Assembly (NCBI RefSeq): GCF_003852525.1
Contig: NZ_QAJL01000002.1
Location: forward strand, 510,436 to 574,435
Direction: 5' to 3'
Length of the DNA stretch: 64,000 nucleotides
Source of the DNA: Pedobacter sp. KBW06
GTDB lineage: Bacteria > Bacteroidota > Bacteroidia > Sphingobacteriales > Sphingobacteriaceae
A program made the translations under genes and the position numbers. How positions within the stretch are numbered: position 1 is the first letter of the stretch; each line of letters opens with the position of its first letter. Positions 19,306 to 28,219 of the stretch are shown here, piece after piece. The notes under the pieces were generated by a model, which searched no databases, was not told the DNA's origin, and saw only the letters and a list, made by a program, of their open reading frames with translations.

Positions 19306-19779
19306 ATGAAAATTACATTACTGGTTGTTGGAAAAACCGAAGATAAATACCTGATTGAGGGGATTGATAAATATTTAAAACGGCTGAAGCATTATATCGG
19401 GTTTAACCTGCTGGTCATTCCGGATGTAAAGAACACCAAGAACCTGACGGAAGCCCAGCAGAAAACAAAGGAAGCGGAGCTAATTTTAAAGCAACTGAGC
19501 AACCTGGATACGGTTATCCTTATGGATGAAAAAGGAAAGAAATATACCTCCATCTTATTTTCCAATTACCTGAATAAACAAATGATCGGTAGTGTACAAC
19601 ACCTCGTCTTTATCATTGGTGGTCCTTATGGCTTTGATGAAACGGTATACCAAAGGGCTAATGGGAGCATGTCTTTGTCTGACATGACCTTTTCTCACCA
19701 AATGGTACGTTTATTCTTTGTAGAGCAGCTTTACCGGGCATTCAGTATTTTAAAAGGTGAGCCTTACCACCACGAATAA
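19306..19779 (+). CDS. rlmH: 23S rRNA (pseudouridine(1915)-N(3))-methyltransferase RlmH
   Basis: Methylates N3 of pseudouridine 1915 in helix 69 of 23S rRNA, at the subunit interface of the assembled 70S ribosome. A 157-residue SPOUT-class enzyme with the knotted SAM-binding site IIGGPYGFDETVYQRA and the C-terminal LYRAFSILKGEPYHHE, which is diagnostic of RlmH. The N-terminal MKITLLVVGKT also fits. It is followed at 59 nt by a 42-codon membrane-peptide gene and then a terminator, so the two probably share a transcript. Confidence 0.95.
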   Translation: MKITLLVVGKTEDKYLIEGIDKYLKRLKHYIGFNLLVIPDVKNTKNLTEAQQKTKEAELILKQLSNLDTVILMDEKGKKYTSILFSNYLNKQMIGSVQHLVFIIGGPYGFDETVYQRANGSMSLSDMTFSHQMVRLFFVEQLYRAFSILKGEPYHHE

Positions 19780-19838
19780 AATTTATTGGGTTTGTGGAAA
19801 ACCAATACAAACATCATCATCAATAAAAAGGAGTTATT

Positions 19839-19967
19839 ATGCAATTGCCAAGTGATTTTAAAAGAGAGTACAAATTCAAAAGCGACAAGAAACGGGACCG
19901 CCTGAGCTATATTATTGCCATAGTAGTATCCGTCATTGCCTTTATTCTGATCTGGTTTTTTCTCTAA
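19839..19967 (+). CDS. 42-residue single-pass membrane peptide
   Basis: ATG at 19839 to TAA at 19965. The first 23 residues are charged (MQLPSDFKREYKFKSDKKR and so on) and the last ~18 form one hydrophobic helix (YIIAIVVSVIAFILIWFFL) ending the protein. By the positive-inside rule the N-terminus faces the cytoplasm. The start is preceded by AAAAAGGAG, 5 nt from the ATG, a good Shine-Dalgarno site, which is unusual in this phylum and supports translation. It lies between rlmH and a strong terminator. No family recognised; function unknown. Confidence 0.65.
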   Translation: MQLPSDFKREYKFKSDKKRDRLSYIIAIVVSVIAFILIWFFL

Positions 19968-19970
19968 ATA

Positions 19971-20000
19971 AAAAGCCGGATCTCCTGAGATCCGGCTTTT
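19971..20000. terminator. Bidirectional terminator
   Basis: Perfect 13-bp stem AAAAGCCGGATCT / AGATCCGGCTTTT with a 4-nt loop. It ends the rlmH / small peptide transcript (+) and the cyclophilin / DUF5606 transcript (-). Confidence 0.9.
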
Positions 20001-20022
20001 ATATACCTTGATGGAGTTTGTT

Positions 20023-20562
20023 CTAAACTCCTTTTTTGCTGGTCATATTGGCTTTCTTAGCCGGCTGAGCAGTTTTGCTTGGCGCTTTTGCATTAGATGG
20101 CTTTGGAGTAGCTTTAGGCTTCTTCTCTACCTTATCTTCTGTTTTCACACCTTCGTGGTCTACCGCTTCTTTAGGAGCCTCTTCACTGAAAAGTGGCATA
20201 TCCTTTAACAAGTGGTACCATGAAACGATTTTCTTCATATCCGAAGTGTATACTTTCTCCTGGTCGTGACCCGGAGCAACTTCAAGGAAAAAAGCTTTCA
20301 ATTCTTTTACATCAGCTTTTGCATCAGGAACGTTTCCTTTAGCCGCAACGATATTAGCTAAAACATCCAATAGCTTCAAATCGTCGTCCTCGCCATATAC
20401 GGTAATATCTTCTAATGACGCAAGTTTAGTTGTAGTAATATTAGCTACAATTTTAACCTTTTGAGCATCCAGACTTTCTAAAACGTATCCGCCTTTGTTT
20501 TGCCCTACAAGCTTAAATAGACCTGGTCTTCCAGATACTGCAACGATTCCTCTTAAATTCAT
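20023..20562 (-). CDS. DUF5606 domain protein
   Basis: A 179-residue Bacteroidota-specific protein. The opening MNLRGIVAVSGRPGLFKLV and the following LESLDAQKVKIVANITTTKLASL are the DUF5606 signature, and the conserved C-terminal half reads VLEVAPGHDQEKVYTSDMKKIVSWYHLL with small differences. Residues ~140-179 are a low-complexity tail rich in Lys, Ala, Pro and Thr, probably disordered. The function is unknown. It begins 29 nt after the cyclophilin stop and probably shares its promoter; this order next to a peptidyl-prolyl isomerase may be conserved in relatives. Confidence 0.85.
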   Translation of the reverse strand: MNLRGIVAVSGRPGLFKLVGQNKGGYVLESLDAQKVKIVANITTTKLASLEDITVYGEDDDLKLLDVLANIVAAKGNVPDAKADVKELKAFFLEVAPGHDQEKVYTSDMKKIVSWYHLLKDMPLFSEEAPKEAVDHEGVKTEDKVEKKPKATPKPSNAKAPSKTAQPAKKANMTSKKGV

Positions 20563-20591
20563 ATAAATTGTCTTTTTTTGAGAAGTAAGAA

Positions 20592-21053
20592 CTAGTCTTC
20601 AATTACTTCTATCCCTATAATCTTATCTCCTTGTTTGATATCGTCAACAATATCAACATTTTCTATTACTTTTCCGAAACAAGTATGATTCCTGTCTAAA
20701 TGAGCAGTATTGTCTCTGCTGTGGCATACAAAGAATTGTGAACCACCAGTATTTCTGCCAGCATGTGCCATAGACAATACACCACGATCATGGTATTGGT
20801 TTTCACCGCTCAATTCGCAATCAATTTTGTATCCCGGACCACCGGTACCTGCCAAATGTGCTTTAGACGGATCTTTAGAGTTCGGACATCCACCCTGAAT
20901 AACGAAGTTAGGAATTACCCTGTGGAAAGTAATGCCATCATAAAATCCTTCTGAAGCTAATTTCTTAAAGTTAGCAACGGTATTTGGCGCATCCTGATCA
21001 TAGAACTGAACGGTCATATTGCCTTTATCTGTTTTTATTATTGCTTTGCTCAT
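20592..21053 (-). CDS. Cyclophilin-type peptidyl-prolyl cis-trans isomerase
   Basis: A 153-residue cyclophilin (PpiB class) that speeds proline isomerisation during protein folding. Key motifs are [13 protein letters not shown] (catalytic Arg in FHR), [20 protein letters not shown] (substrate pocket with the GSQFF core) and [20 protein letters not shown]. There is no signal peptide, so it is cytoplasmic. A near-consensus promoter lies 20-49 nt upstream of its ATG. It heads a two-gene unit with DUF5606. Confidence 0.95.
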   Translation of the reverse strand: MSKAIIKTDKGNMTVQFYDQDAPNTVANFKKLASEGFYDGITFHRVIPNFVIQGGCPNSKDPSKAHLAGTGGPGYKIDCELSGENQYHDRGVLSMAHAGRNTGGSQFFVCHSRDNTAHLDRNHTCFGKVIENVDIVDDIKQGDKIIGIEVIED

Positions 21054-21072
21054 GATAATTTTTTGTAAATGC

Positions 21073-21102
21073 CAAATTTAGTAAATTGAAATGATTACTG
21101 AA
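21073..21102 (-). promoter_or_regulatory. Promoter of the cyclophilin / DUF5606 unit
   Basis: On the minus strand, TTC (one mismatch to TTG), 19 nt, then TAAATTTG. The -7 box matches the Bacteroidota consensus and gives a leader of about 16 nt before the ATG at 21053. Confidence 0.6.
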
Positions 21103-21219
21103 TAGTAAATTAATAGTAAAAAAACATAGATACTGAATATCGTGTATAAACGTTTATTAAGCACAATAATTTTATTATAGGTTTATAAAAAATTACATTC
21201 GCATATACCCGATTAAAGT

Positions 21220-22482
21220 ATGGCCCTTAAAAAAACCTACCTCCTGTTTTTTCTGTTGATTTTCAGCCTTGGCCTGAAGGCCTCTTCCATCCTGATTTTT
21301 ATGGATGAAAGCCAGAAGAACCACTTAAAAGCATATGGCATCGCCTATTGGAGCATCAAGCAAAAGGCCGATGTAAGCTGGCTTTTAAACTATAGAGGCG
21401 GCAGTTTTTTAATCCAGTACAACAAGGGTATTGAAGAAGAATGTAAAACCAGGGGTGTTTCTTATCAGGTCCTGGCGGATGGAAAGGTCACAGCCATATT
21501 AAATGAGATCAGTGATCCGGAAGTGAATATGGAAGTGGTGAAACTGGAAAAATCGCCCAAAATTGCCGTCTACTCTCCAAAAAGCAAACTCCCATGGGAT
21601 GATGCTGTAACCATGGTGCTGACCTATGCGGAGATTCCTTACGATGTGGTTTATGACGATGAGGTCCTGAAAGACAAACTTTCCGGTTACGACTGGCTGC
21701 ACCTGCACCATGAGGATTTTACCGGACAATACGGACGTTTCTGGAGTGCTTTCAGAAATGCGACCTGGTATCGGGAAGATGTAAAAAATCAGGAAGCAAC
21801 GGCAAAGAGAAACGGATTTAATAAAGTCTCTGAGATGAAACTCGCGGTAGCGAAAAGAATCAAAGAATTCTGTGCCGGTGGAGGCTTCCTCTTCGCCATG
21901 TGCTCCGGAACAGATAGTTTTGACATCGCCCTGAGTGCCGATGGCGTAGACATCTGCGAAAGCATGTTCGATGGAGACAGTGCTGATCCGCAGGCACAGG
22001 CGAAACTGAATTTCAATAAAACCTTTGCATTCAAAGATTTCAGGCTTGATGTAAATCCTAATAACTATGAATTTTCTGATATCGATGTGACCCAGACCAG
22101 GTCATTAACACAGGCCAATGATTACTTTACGCTGTTTGATTTCTCTGCAAAATGGGACCTTGTACCTACCATGCTTACCCAAAACCATGAGAAAGTGATC
22201 AAAGGTTTTATGGGACAGACTACTGCTTTTAAGAAGTCGCTGGTAAAACCAAACATTACCGTATTGGGAGAAAATAAAGGGGCTGAAGAAGTGCGGTACC
22301 TGAACGGAGAAATCGGAAAGGGACAGTTTACCTTTTATGGTGGTCATGATCCGGAAGATTATCAGCATGCTGTAGGGGATCCGCCAACGGACCTGAACCT
22401 GCATCCCAACTCTCCCGGCTACAGGCTCATCTTAAATAATGTGTTATTTCCTGCGGCCAAAAAGAAACCGCAGAAAACTTAA
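21220..22482 (+). CDS. Secreted protein of the Bacteroidota 'asparagine synthetase B' family
   Basis: A 420-residue exported protein with a signal peptide (residues 1-21, ending LGLKAS). Relatives in Flavobacterium and other Bacteroidota, recalled from memory, share LKAYGIAYW, WLLNYRGGSFL, LPWDDAVTMVLTYAEIPYDV, YDWLHLHHEDFTGQYG, GGGFLFAMCSGTDSFDIAL and GGHDPEDYQH, and are labelled 'asparagine synthetase B'. The sequence lacks the N-terminal Cys2 glutaminase and the SGGxDS ATP-pyrophosphatase loop that define AsnB, so the label is very probably wrong. The MCSG segment after a glycine run resembles a class I glutamine amidotransferase-like fold. It is likely periplasmic, of unknown function. 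It overlaps the convergent porin gene by 4 bp. Confidence 0.8.
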   Translation: MALKKTYLLFFLLIFSLGLKASSILIFMDESQKNHLKAYGIAYWSIKQKADVSWLLNYRGGSFLIQYNKGIEEECKTRGVSYQVLADGKVTAILNEISDPEVNMEVVKLEKSPKIAVYSPKSKLPWDDAVTMVLTYAEIPYDVVYDDEVLKDKLSGYDWLHLHHEDFTGQYGRFWSAFRNATWYREDVKNQEATAKRNGFNKVSEMKLAVAKRIKEFCAGGGFLFAMCSGTDSFDIALSADGVDICESMFDGDSADPQAQAKLNFNKTFAFKDFRLDVNPNNYEFSDIDVTQTRSLTQANDYFTLFDFSAKWDLVPTMLTQNHEKVIKGFMGQTTAFKKSLVKPNITVLGENKGAEEVRYLNGEIGKGQFTFYGGHDPEDYQHAVGDPPTDLNLHPNSPGYRLILNNVLFPAAKKKPQKT

Positions 22483-24536
22483 TCGTAGAAACTCCAGCTC
22501 ACACCGAACTTAAACAGCACACGGTCCATCATTGGATAACGGTTCACAGAATAATAACCTTTGGACAGCAATCCCTGGTTGGCATAATCTGTTTTCACAA
22601 ACAGATTCGCTTTTCTCAGGCTTGCTTTCACCCAAACATCCACAATTGGATAAGAATCAAAGGTCCTTCCCTCCCCAACATAAAACTGTCCTGCCGGAGC
22701 AGAATAAGAATAGTTTTTATAAGGGGTATTGTACCTGACGTCAAGCCCCACATTTGTTTTCAGGGTCTTGAAGAAAGTATGATCCAGATAAATGCTGGCA
22801 AAAGCATACACTTCAGGAGTTCTCAGGATATTTGGATTGTCTGTTTTTTGATAAACCAGGTAACTGTCTACATTAAACTTACCAAAGTTGAGTTTCTTAC
22901 CCAGTGTGATTTTTAACAGGTTTAAACTTCCCAGTTGTGCAGGAACAATATTATTTGCATTCTTTTTATAAAAATCTTCTTCCGACATCGTTGGAACACC
23001 ATCCTTAACCGGAATTGCAGGCATGGTAAAATACAGATAATCGTTGATCAGGTAATATTCAGCAGCAGCTTCAAACTTCAGCTTATCATGGTAATATTTA
23101 AAAGACAGATTAATGGTCTTTGTTCTGTTAAAAGTGGCCTCCCAATCATAATGATTTCCAAAATACCGGGTAAAAACTTCTTCAGGAGATTTATTCTGAA
23201 AATATCCACCCAGCACAATACGGCCAACTGACTTACTGAGCATCACATTACTGCGGCCCTCATAAAGAAAATCACCGCTATTTCTTCCCTGAAAGATCTG
23301 CTGTACATCTACGTTCAGGTCAATACGGCTGCTAAACCTGTAACCTGCCGAGCCCAATAAGGTAACATTCTGAAAAGTGGACCTGAAGTCGTAATAAGGA
23401 CTTTTCCTGTCAGAATAATATACCCCCTGGTTATACTTATAAAAATCATGTCTAATCCCGGCATCCAGTTTCAGCTCATTCTTAATGATTGAATTTCCCT
23501 TTGCCCGCAGAAAAAAGCTATACATAAATTCATTCTGTACGTTCATATAACGGGTACTGTCGTAGGTAAAAGAGACATTTGCAATACCTGCAGGAATTGC
23601 CGTACCATTATCTGCATTCCCTTTATGGAAAGTATAGGAGTTTTGACTGTATTTAAAAGTATAGGCAATTTTATTGGTGGGCAGGATCTTCTGGCTGATT
23701 TCCTGTGCAAGGCTATCAATACGCCCCACAAAATAAGTTTGCTTGATTAAGAAACTGTTTTCCCTGTAAATGTGCCCTGCATCCGACAAACGGACACTCT
23801 CAGACATGTGGTCCAGGCCTAAAGTCTGCGATTTATTGGTATAAATCTCATCATTGAATACAGAACCATTTTCACGCGCTTTGAGGGTATTAAAAATGGC
23901 ACTCACCCATAGATTATACCGCTTATTTGGACTTTGATACCAGTTAAAAAGATCCGCATTTAAGTGATCTCCACGCTGGCGGGTATAGTATCCGTTCGCA
24001 CCGATTCGATTGAAATTTGCACCAATGTTCCAGTTCGGTTTAATGTTTTGGGAGTGCGTCACCTTAAACACTGCTTCAGTTTCTCCCGCCGAAACGAAAT
24101 ACAGATTAGTAAAGGGGGTCCTTGCCTTGTAATATTTAATATCGTCGTGTCCGATGGCATAAAAATCCAGGGAGTGGAAGCCGGCATCAAACCCAATGGT
24201 TTTCGAAGGTTCGAAAAGCATAGGCCTTGCTGCCAGTCCGAGGTTACCCGTTCCAATAGTAGGCCTTCTTGGCTGTGCTATCATACTGAAATTCTGAAAA
24301 CCGTTTAAACTGGTATCCAGTGCCAAAGTCTGAATGCTGTCTTTGGTCAGCTTCAGTGTCGTGTAACGAATAAAACGGGAAGTAAAAATAACAGAGTCTA
24401 ATCCATTTTCTTCTTTCTTTCTCAAAGAGTCCAATAGTTTATTATCGTTCACCTTGGTCTTTAGATCCTGTGCAAACAAAGCCCCTGTCCCCAAAAGGAG
24501 AAAGCAAAAAACAAATAAAGCAATGCTTTTATACAT
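22479..24536 (-). CDS. Putative porin (Porin_10-like outer-membrane beta-barrel)
   Basis: A 685-residue outer-membrane protein. The signal peptide ends at ALFAQ (residue 23). The mature part alternates aromatic and polar residues in many amphipathic strands (for example YNLWVSAIFNTL and YFQNKSPEEVF) and ends in FKFGVSWSFYD with a terminal aromatic region, as expected of a Bam-dependent barrel. It resembles the 'putative porin' family of Bacteroidota. Its ATG overlaps the stop of the purine nucleoside phosphorylase gene by 1 nt (TAATG), so the two are translationally coupled. The solute it passes is unknown. Confidence 0.8.
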   Translation of the reverse strand: MYKSIALFVFCFLLLGTGALFAQDLKTKVNDNKLLDSLRKKEENGLDSVIFTSRFIRYTTLKLTKDSIQTLALDTSLNGFQNFSMIAQPRRPTIGTGNLGLAARPMLFEPSKTIGFDAGFHSLDFYAIGHDDIKYYKARTPFTNLYFVSAGETEAVFKVTHSQNIKPNWNIGANFNRIGANGYYTRQRGDHLNADLFNWYQSPNKRYNLWVSAIFNTLKARENGSVFNDEIYTNKSQTLGLDHMSESVRLSDAGHIYRENSFLIKQTYFVGRIDSLAQEISQKILPTNKIAYTFKYSQNSYTFHKGNADNGTAIPAGIANVSFTYDSTRYMNVQNEFMYSFFLRAKGNSIIKNELKLDAGIRHDFYKYNQGVYYSDRKSPYYDFRSTFQNVTLLGSAGYRFSSRIDLNVDVQQIFQGRNSGDFLYEGRSNVMLSKSVGRIVLGGYFQNKSPEEVFTRYFGNHYDWEATFNRTKTINLSFKYYHDKLKFEAAAEYYLINDYLYFTMPAIPVKDGVPTMSEEDFYKKNANNIVPAQLGSLNLLKITLGKKLNFGKFNVDSYLVYQKTDNPNILRTPEVYAFASIYLDHTFFKTLKTNVGLDVRYNTPYKNYSYSAPAGQFYVGEGRTFDSYPIVDVWVKASLRKANLFVKTDYANQGLLSKGYYSVNRYPMMDRVLFKFGVSWSFYD

Positions 24537-25351
24537 TATAAAGTTGAGATTAATTGGCTCAGTATTTTAGTCATTTTAGGTTCCGCGATTCTTGCGGTTT
24601 CAATAATCTCTTCCAGGCTTACCGGTTGTAATACTTCAGTAAATCCTTCATCAGTCAGCACAGAAATGGCAAACACAGGAATTCCCATATGGTTGGCTAC
24701 AATAACTTCCGGAACAGTGCTCATACCTACCGCATCGCCACCTATGATTCTCAGGTAATTGTATTCTGCTTTAGTTTCCAGGTTTGGCCCGGTCACCGCA
24801 ATGTATACGCCCTGGTGACAGGTAATCTCATTTTCTTTAGCAATTTCCAATGCCTGTTTCACCAAAGAGCGCTGATAAGGCTGACTCATATCCGGAAAAC
24901 GTGGTCCCATATCGGCATCATTTCTGCCACGTAATGGACTTTCCGGCTGCAGATTGATGTGGTCATTGATCACCATCAGGTCGCCTTTTTTAAAATCTTT
25001 ATTCAGGGAACCCGCAGCATTGGACACAAAGAGATGGGCGATTCCCAAAGCTTTCATCACACGGATCGGAAAGGTGATCTGCTGCATGCTATATCCTTCG
25101 TAATAATGTAAGCGGCCCTGCATGGCCACTACACGTTTTCCATTCAGGATTCCAAAGATCAGTTTACCGGAATGAAATTCCAGTGTAGAAATCGGAAAAT
25201 TAGGAATATTGGAATACATCAGCTGATGTTTAACCTCTATTTCGCTAACCAGTCCGCCAAGACCTGTTCCTAAGACAATGCCGATCTCCGGTTGGAAATC
25301 TTCTGTTTTACGCTTTAAATATTCAACGGTTTCGTGTATGATTTGAAACAT
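24536..25351 (-). CDS. Purine-nucleoside phosphorylase (trimeric PNP type)
   Basis: Phosphorolyses inosine and guanosine to the base and ribose-1-phosphate in purine salvage. A 271-residue enzyme of the trimeric PNP/MTAP family: GIVLGTGLGGL (phosphate loop), FHSGKL and GRLHYYEGYS, and the base-binding VGMSTVPEVIVANHMG, which includes the conserved Met and Glu. The first 29 nt overlap the 3' end of lpxK, and the last nt overlaps the porin ATG, so the three genes form a tightly coupled operon. Confidence 0.93.
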   Translation of the reverse strand: MFQIIHETVEYLKRKTEDFQPEIGIVLGTGLGGLVSEIEVKHQLMYSNIPNFPISTLEFHSGKLIFGILNGKRVVAMQGRLHYYEGYSMQQITFPIRVMKALGIAHLFVSNAAGSLNKDFKKGDLMVINDHINLQPESPLRGRNDADMGPRFPDMSQPYQRSLVKQALEIAKENEITCHQGVYIAVTGPNLETKAEYNYLRIIGGDAVGMSTVPEVIVANHMGIPVFAISVLTDEGFTEVLQPVSLEEIIETARIAEPKMTKILSQLISTL

Positions 25352-26384
25352 AATCTAAAATCTTTTGATCAAATGTAGTTTTATCTTTTGCTCTTATCCC
25401 TATCTGAATAGGTAAATAAAAGAGCGGTAAATTTAACAGTAATTCTTTTAAAGTATCACCTAATAAACGTTGCGCATCCTTTTCTGTTGTGATGATGATT
25501 TTTTCTGTGGAAGGATCTTGCTCAAAGGCATGGATCAGGTCCATGATATCCTTTCGTTTGAAGTCATAATGATCCGGAAAATCATGGTGACGAATCTCGG
25601 CAGTATACTGCTTTAAATGCATCAAAAGTGGCTTTGGATTGGCAATACCGGTTAACAGAAAGACGGTGGTTTGCGCTGACACAGAAGAACAGCTGCGCTT
25701 TTCCCCGGCAATCAAAGGTAAAAGGTCCTGATAAACGAGTGCAGAAAATACAGTCTGGGCTTTCCATTCTCTGTTAAACCTGGACAGACATTTTGCTTCC
25801 TGCGCCGGGCTGATCGTTTCCGGTGTCTTGGTGATCAGGATAGAATCTGCCCTTTTATATCCGGAAAAGATTTCTCTAAGGTTCCCTGCGGGGAGCAGAA
25901 ATTGCGGATGAAGTAACTTTTCAAACTCAAATAACAGGATGCTAAACCCGGGACGGATGGCCCGGTGCTGATAGGCATCATCCAGAATAATCAAATCGTG
26001 CTGAGCCTCTAAAAGCCGGACTCCCTTTACCCGGTCTTCGCACACCGCCACGGTGACTTCGGGAAACTTCCGGTAAAACTGCATGGGCTCATCGCCAATC
26101 CTTTCGGCCGTTGCCTTTTCATCCGCCAGGATAAATCCTTTCGTTTTACGGCCATAACCCCTGCTCAGAATCGCAATGCGATGACCTGGAAAAAGACGAA
26201 CAAGATATTCTGTCACAGGACTTTTACCGGAACCTCCAACAACGAGATTCCCCACACAAATGACTGGAATATCAAAACCTTCGGACGAAAAAATCCGGGC
26301 ATCATATAGCTTATTTCTCACAAAAACCACAATCCCATAAAGGATGGAAAAAGGAAATAACAGTAACCGTAGGTATTTAATCAT
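25323..26384 (-). CDS. lpxK: Tetraacyldisaccharide 4'-kinase
   Basis: Phosphorylates the 4' position of the lipid A precursor, the sixth step of lipid A synthesis, at the inner membrane. A 353-residue protein: an N-terminal membrane helix (MIKYLRLLLFPFSILYG), the P-loop VGGSGKSP (family consensus VGGTGKTP), and the conserved SRGYGRKTKG and LDDAYQHRAIRPG. The frame begins at a TTG (26396), but ATG 26384 gives the canonical N-terminus. First gene of the lpxK-pnp-porin operon. The other lipid A genes are not in this window. Confidence 0.93.
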   Translation of the reverse strand: MIKYLRLLLFPFSILYGIVVFVRNKLYDARIFSSEGFDIPVICVGNLVVGGSGKSPVTEYLVRLFPGHRIAILSRGYGRKTKGFILADEKATAERIGDEPMQFYRKFPEVTVAVCEDRVKGVRLLEAQHDLIILDDAYQHRAIRPGFSILLFEFEKLLHPQFLLPAGNLREIFSGYKRADSILITKTPETISPAQEAKCLSRFNREWKAQTVFSALVYQDLLPLIAGEKRSCSSVSAQTTVFLLTGIANPKPLLMHLKQYTAEIRHHDFPDHYDFKRKDIMDLIHAFEQDPSTEKIIITTEKDAQRLLGDTLKELLLNLPLFYLPIQIGIRAKDKTTFDQKILDYVSNHTRNR

Positions 26385-26468
26385 GCTGAGCTTCAAAAAT
26401 AAGAATTATAGCGCGCATTGTATGAAGTTAATACATATTCAGGGCTACCAGCCAACAAAATAAAAGGC

Positions 26469-26476
26469 TATCTTTG
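26469..26476 (+). promoter_or_regulatory. pruA: -7 promoter box of pruA
   Basis: TATCTTTG matches TAnnTTTG and lies 20 nt before the ATG. The -33 region lacks TTG. Confidence 0.45.
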
Positions 26477-26496
26477 TACAAACAATATTTTATATC

Positions 26497-28131
26497 ATGC
26501 TTAAAGGATTTTTTAACGTACCCACTCCGATCAATGAGCCGATTTTAGGCTATGCTCCCGGAAGTAAAGAACGTGAACTTTTGAAGGCTGCAATAGCCGA
26601 TGCCCGCTCTAAAAAAATTGACATCCCAATGTACATTGACGGGAAGGAAGTGCATACGGAAAATAAAGGAAAAGCAACTCCTCCACACGACCATCAGCAC
26701 ATTCTTGCTGAGTACAGTAAGGGGAATAAAGACCATGTAAAACAAGCTATTGATGCCGCTCTGGCCGCAAAAGCAAACTGGGAAAATCTGGCATGGGAAC
26801 ATCGTGCAGCGATCTTCTTAAAAGCAGCCGATCTTATTGCCGGACCATACCGTTATAAACTGAATGCAGCAACCATGTTGGGACAGTCAAAAAATGCCTA
26901 TCAGGCAGAGATTGATTCGGCATGTGAGCTGATCGACTTCCTTCGTTTTAACGTAAGTTATATGTCGGAAATCTATAAACAACAACCTCCGGTTTCCCCT
27001 AAAGGATCATGGAACAGGGTTGAACAACGTCCTTTAGAAGGATTTGTATTCGCCTTAACGCCATTCAACTTTACGGCAATCGCAGGAAACCTGCCAACAT
27101 CTGCAGCAATGATGGGAAATGTGGTAGTCTGGAAACCGGCAAATACACAAATCTATTCTGCAAATGTATTGATGCAGATCTTCAGAGAAGCAGGATTACC
27201 TGATGGTGTAATCAACCTGGTTTATGTTTCAGGACCGGAAGCAGGTGAAGTGATCTTCAACCACCCTGACTTTGCAGGTATTCACTTTACAGGATCTACA
27301 GGGGTATTCCAGGACATCTGGAAAACCATTGGAAATAACATTCACAAATTTAAAACATACCCACGCATCGTTGGTGAAACAGGTGGTAAAGATTTTATCC
27401 TTGTTCATGGTTCAGCAGAAGCAGAATCATCCAGCACGGCGATCATCCGTGGTGCATTTGAATACCAGGGGCAGAAATGTTCTGCAGCTTCACGCGTTTA
27501 TGTAGCAAAAAGCATCTGGCCTAAGGTCAAAGAATTTATGCAGCGCGATTTAGCGACCTTCAAAATGGGCGGTACAGAAGATTTTGGCAATTTCATCAAT
27601 GCAGTAATCGACGGAAACTCTTTCGATAAACTGACAAAATATATCGATGAGGCTAAAAACGATAAATCTGTAGAGATCATCGCTGGTGGTAACTACGATA
27701 AATCTAAAGGATACTTCATTGAGCCTACTGTATTGGTGGTTCAGGATCCTAAATACGTGACGATGTGCGAAGAGTTATTCGGCCCGGTATTGACGTTATA
27801 TGTTTATGATGACGAAGAATTCGATCAGATCCTGGATATCGTAGACAGCACTTCTATCTATGCCTTAACCGGTGCAGTGATTGCTCAGGATCGTTATGCG
27901 ATTGAAAAAGCAACACACCGTTTGAGAAATGCAGCAGGTAACTTCTACATCAATGATAAATGTACAGGTGCCGTTGTTGGTCAGCAGCCATTTGGCGGTG
28001 CCAGAGGTTCAGGTACCAACGATAAAGCAGGATCAATGATCAACCTTTTACGTTGGGTTTCTCCACGTACGATCAAAGAAACTTTCGATCCGCCAAAAGA
28101 TTACCGTTACCCGTTCTTGTCTAACGACTAG
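26497..28131 (+). CDS. pruA: L-glutamate gamma-semialdehyde dehydrogenase (P5C dehydrogenase)
   Basis: Oxidises glutamate semialdehyde (from pyrroline-5-carboxylate) to glutamate with NAD+, the second step of proline breakdown. A 544-residue aldehyde dehydrogenase of the P5CDH class, matching the single-domain form, not the fused PutA. The catalytic cysteine is in EYQGQKCSAASRVY and the catalytic glutamate in VGETGGKD. NAD-binding motif GSTG is at IHFTGSTGVFQ. The family-specific QQPFGGARGSGTNDKAGS is intact. It is monocistronic, followed by two hairpin terminators. The partner proline dehydrogenase is not in this window. Confidence 0.95.
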   Translation: MLKGFFNVPTPINEPILGYAPGSKERELLKAAIADARSKKIDIPMYIDGKEVHTENKGKATPPHDHQHILAEYSKGNKDHVKQAIDAALAAKANWENLAWEHRAAIFLKAADLIAGPYRYKLNAATMLGQSKNAYQAEIDSACELIDFLRFNVSYMSEIYKQQPPVSPKGSWNRVEQRPLEGFVFALTPFNFTAIAGNLPTSAAMMGNVVVWKPANTQIYSANVLMQIFREAGLPDGVINLVYVSGPEAGEVIFNHPDFAGIHFTGSTGVFQDIWKTIGNNIHKFKTYPRIVGETGGKDFILVHGSAEAESSSTAIIRGAFEYQGQKCSAASRVYVAKSIWPKVKEFMQRDLATFKMGGTEDFGNFINAVIDGNSFDKLTKYIDEAKNDKSVEIIAGGNYDKSKGYFIEPTVLVVQDPKYVTMCEELFGPVLTLYVYDDEEFDQILDIVDSTSIYALTGAVIAQDRYAIEKATHRLRNAAGNFYINDKCTGAVVGQQPFGGARGSGTNDKAGSMINLLRWVSPRTIKETFDPPKDYRYPFLSND

Positions 28132-28144
28132 AATTTTTAAGCAT

Positions 28145-28183
28145 AAAAAAAGGAGGATTCTTTTATAGAATCCTCCTTTTTTT
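28145..28183. terminator. Bidirectional terminator after pruA
   Basis: Stem AAAAAAAGGAGGATTC / GAATCCTCCTTTTTTT with a short loop; A and T tracts on both sides serve pruA (+) and the carbonic anhydrase gene (-). Confidence 0.9.
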
Positions 28184-28187
28184 ATGG

Positions 28188-28216
28188 AAGGCTGAATCTG
28201 AGATTCAGCCTTTTTT
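28188..28216 (+). terminator. Second terminator hairpin
   Basis: Stem GGCTGAATC / GATTCAGCC with a 3-nt loop, then TTTTTT on the plus strand. It stands in tandem 5 nt after the first hairpin. Confidence 0.75.
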
Positions 28217-28219
28217 ATG

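Noticed and set aside
28141..28216. Tandem hairpins after pruA as an unusual regulatory RNA
   Set aside because: Both are ordinary rho-independent terminators with T-runs; convergent genes explain them.
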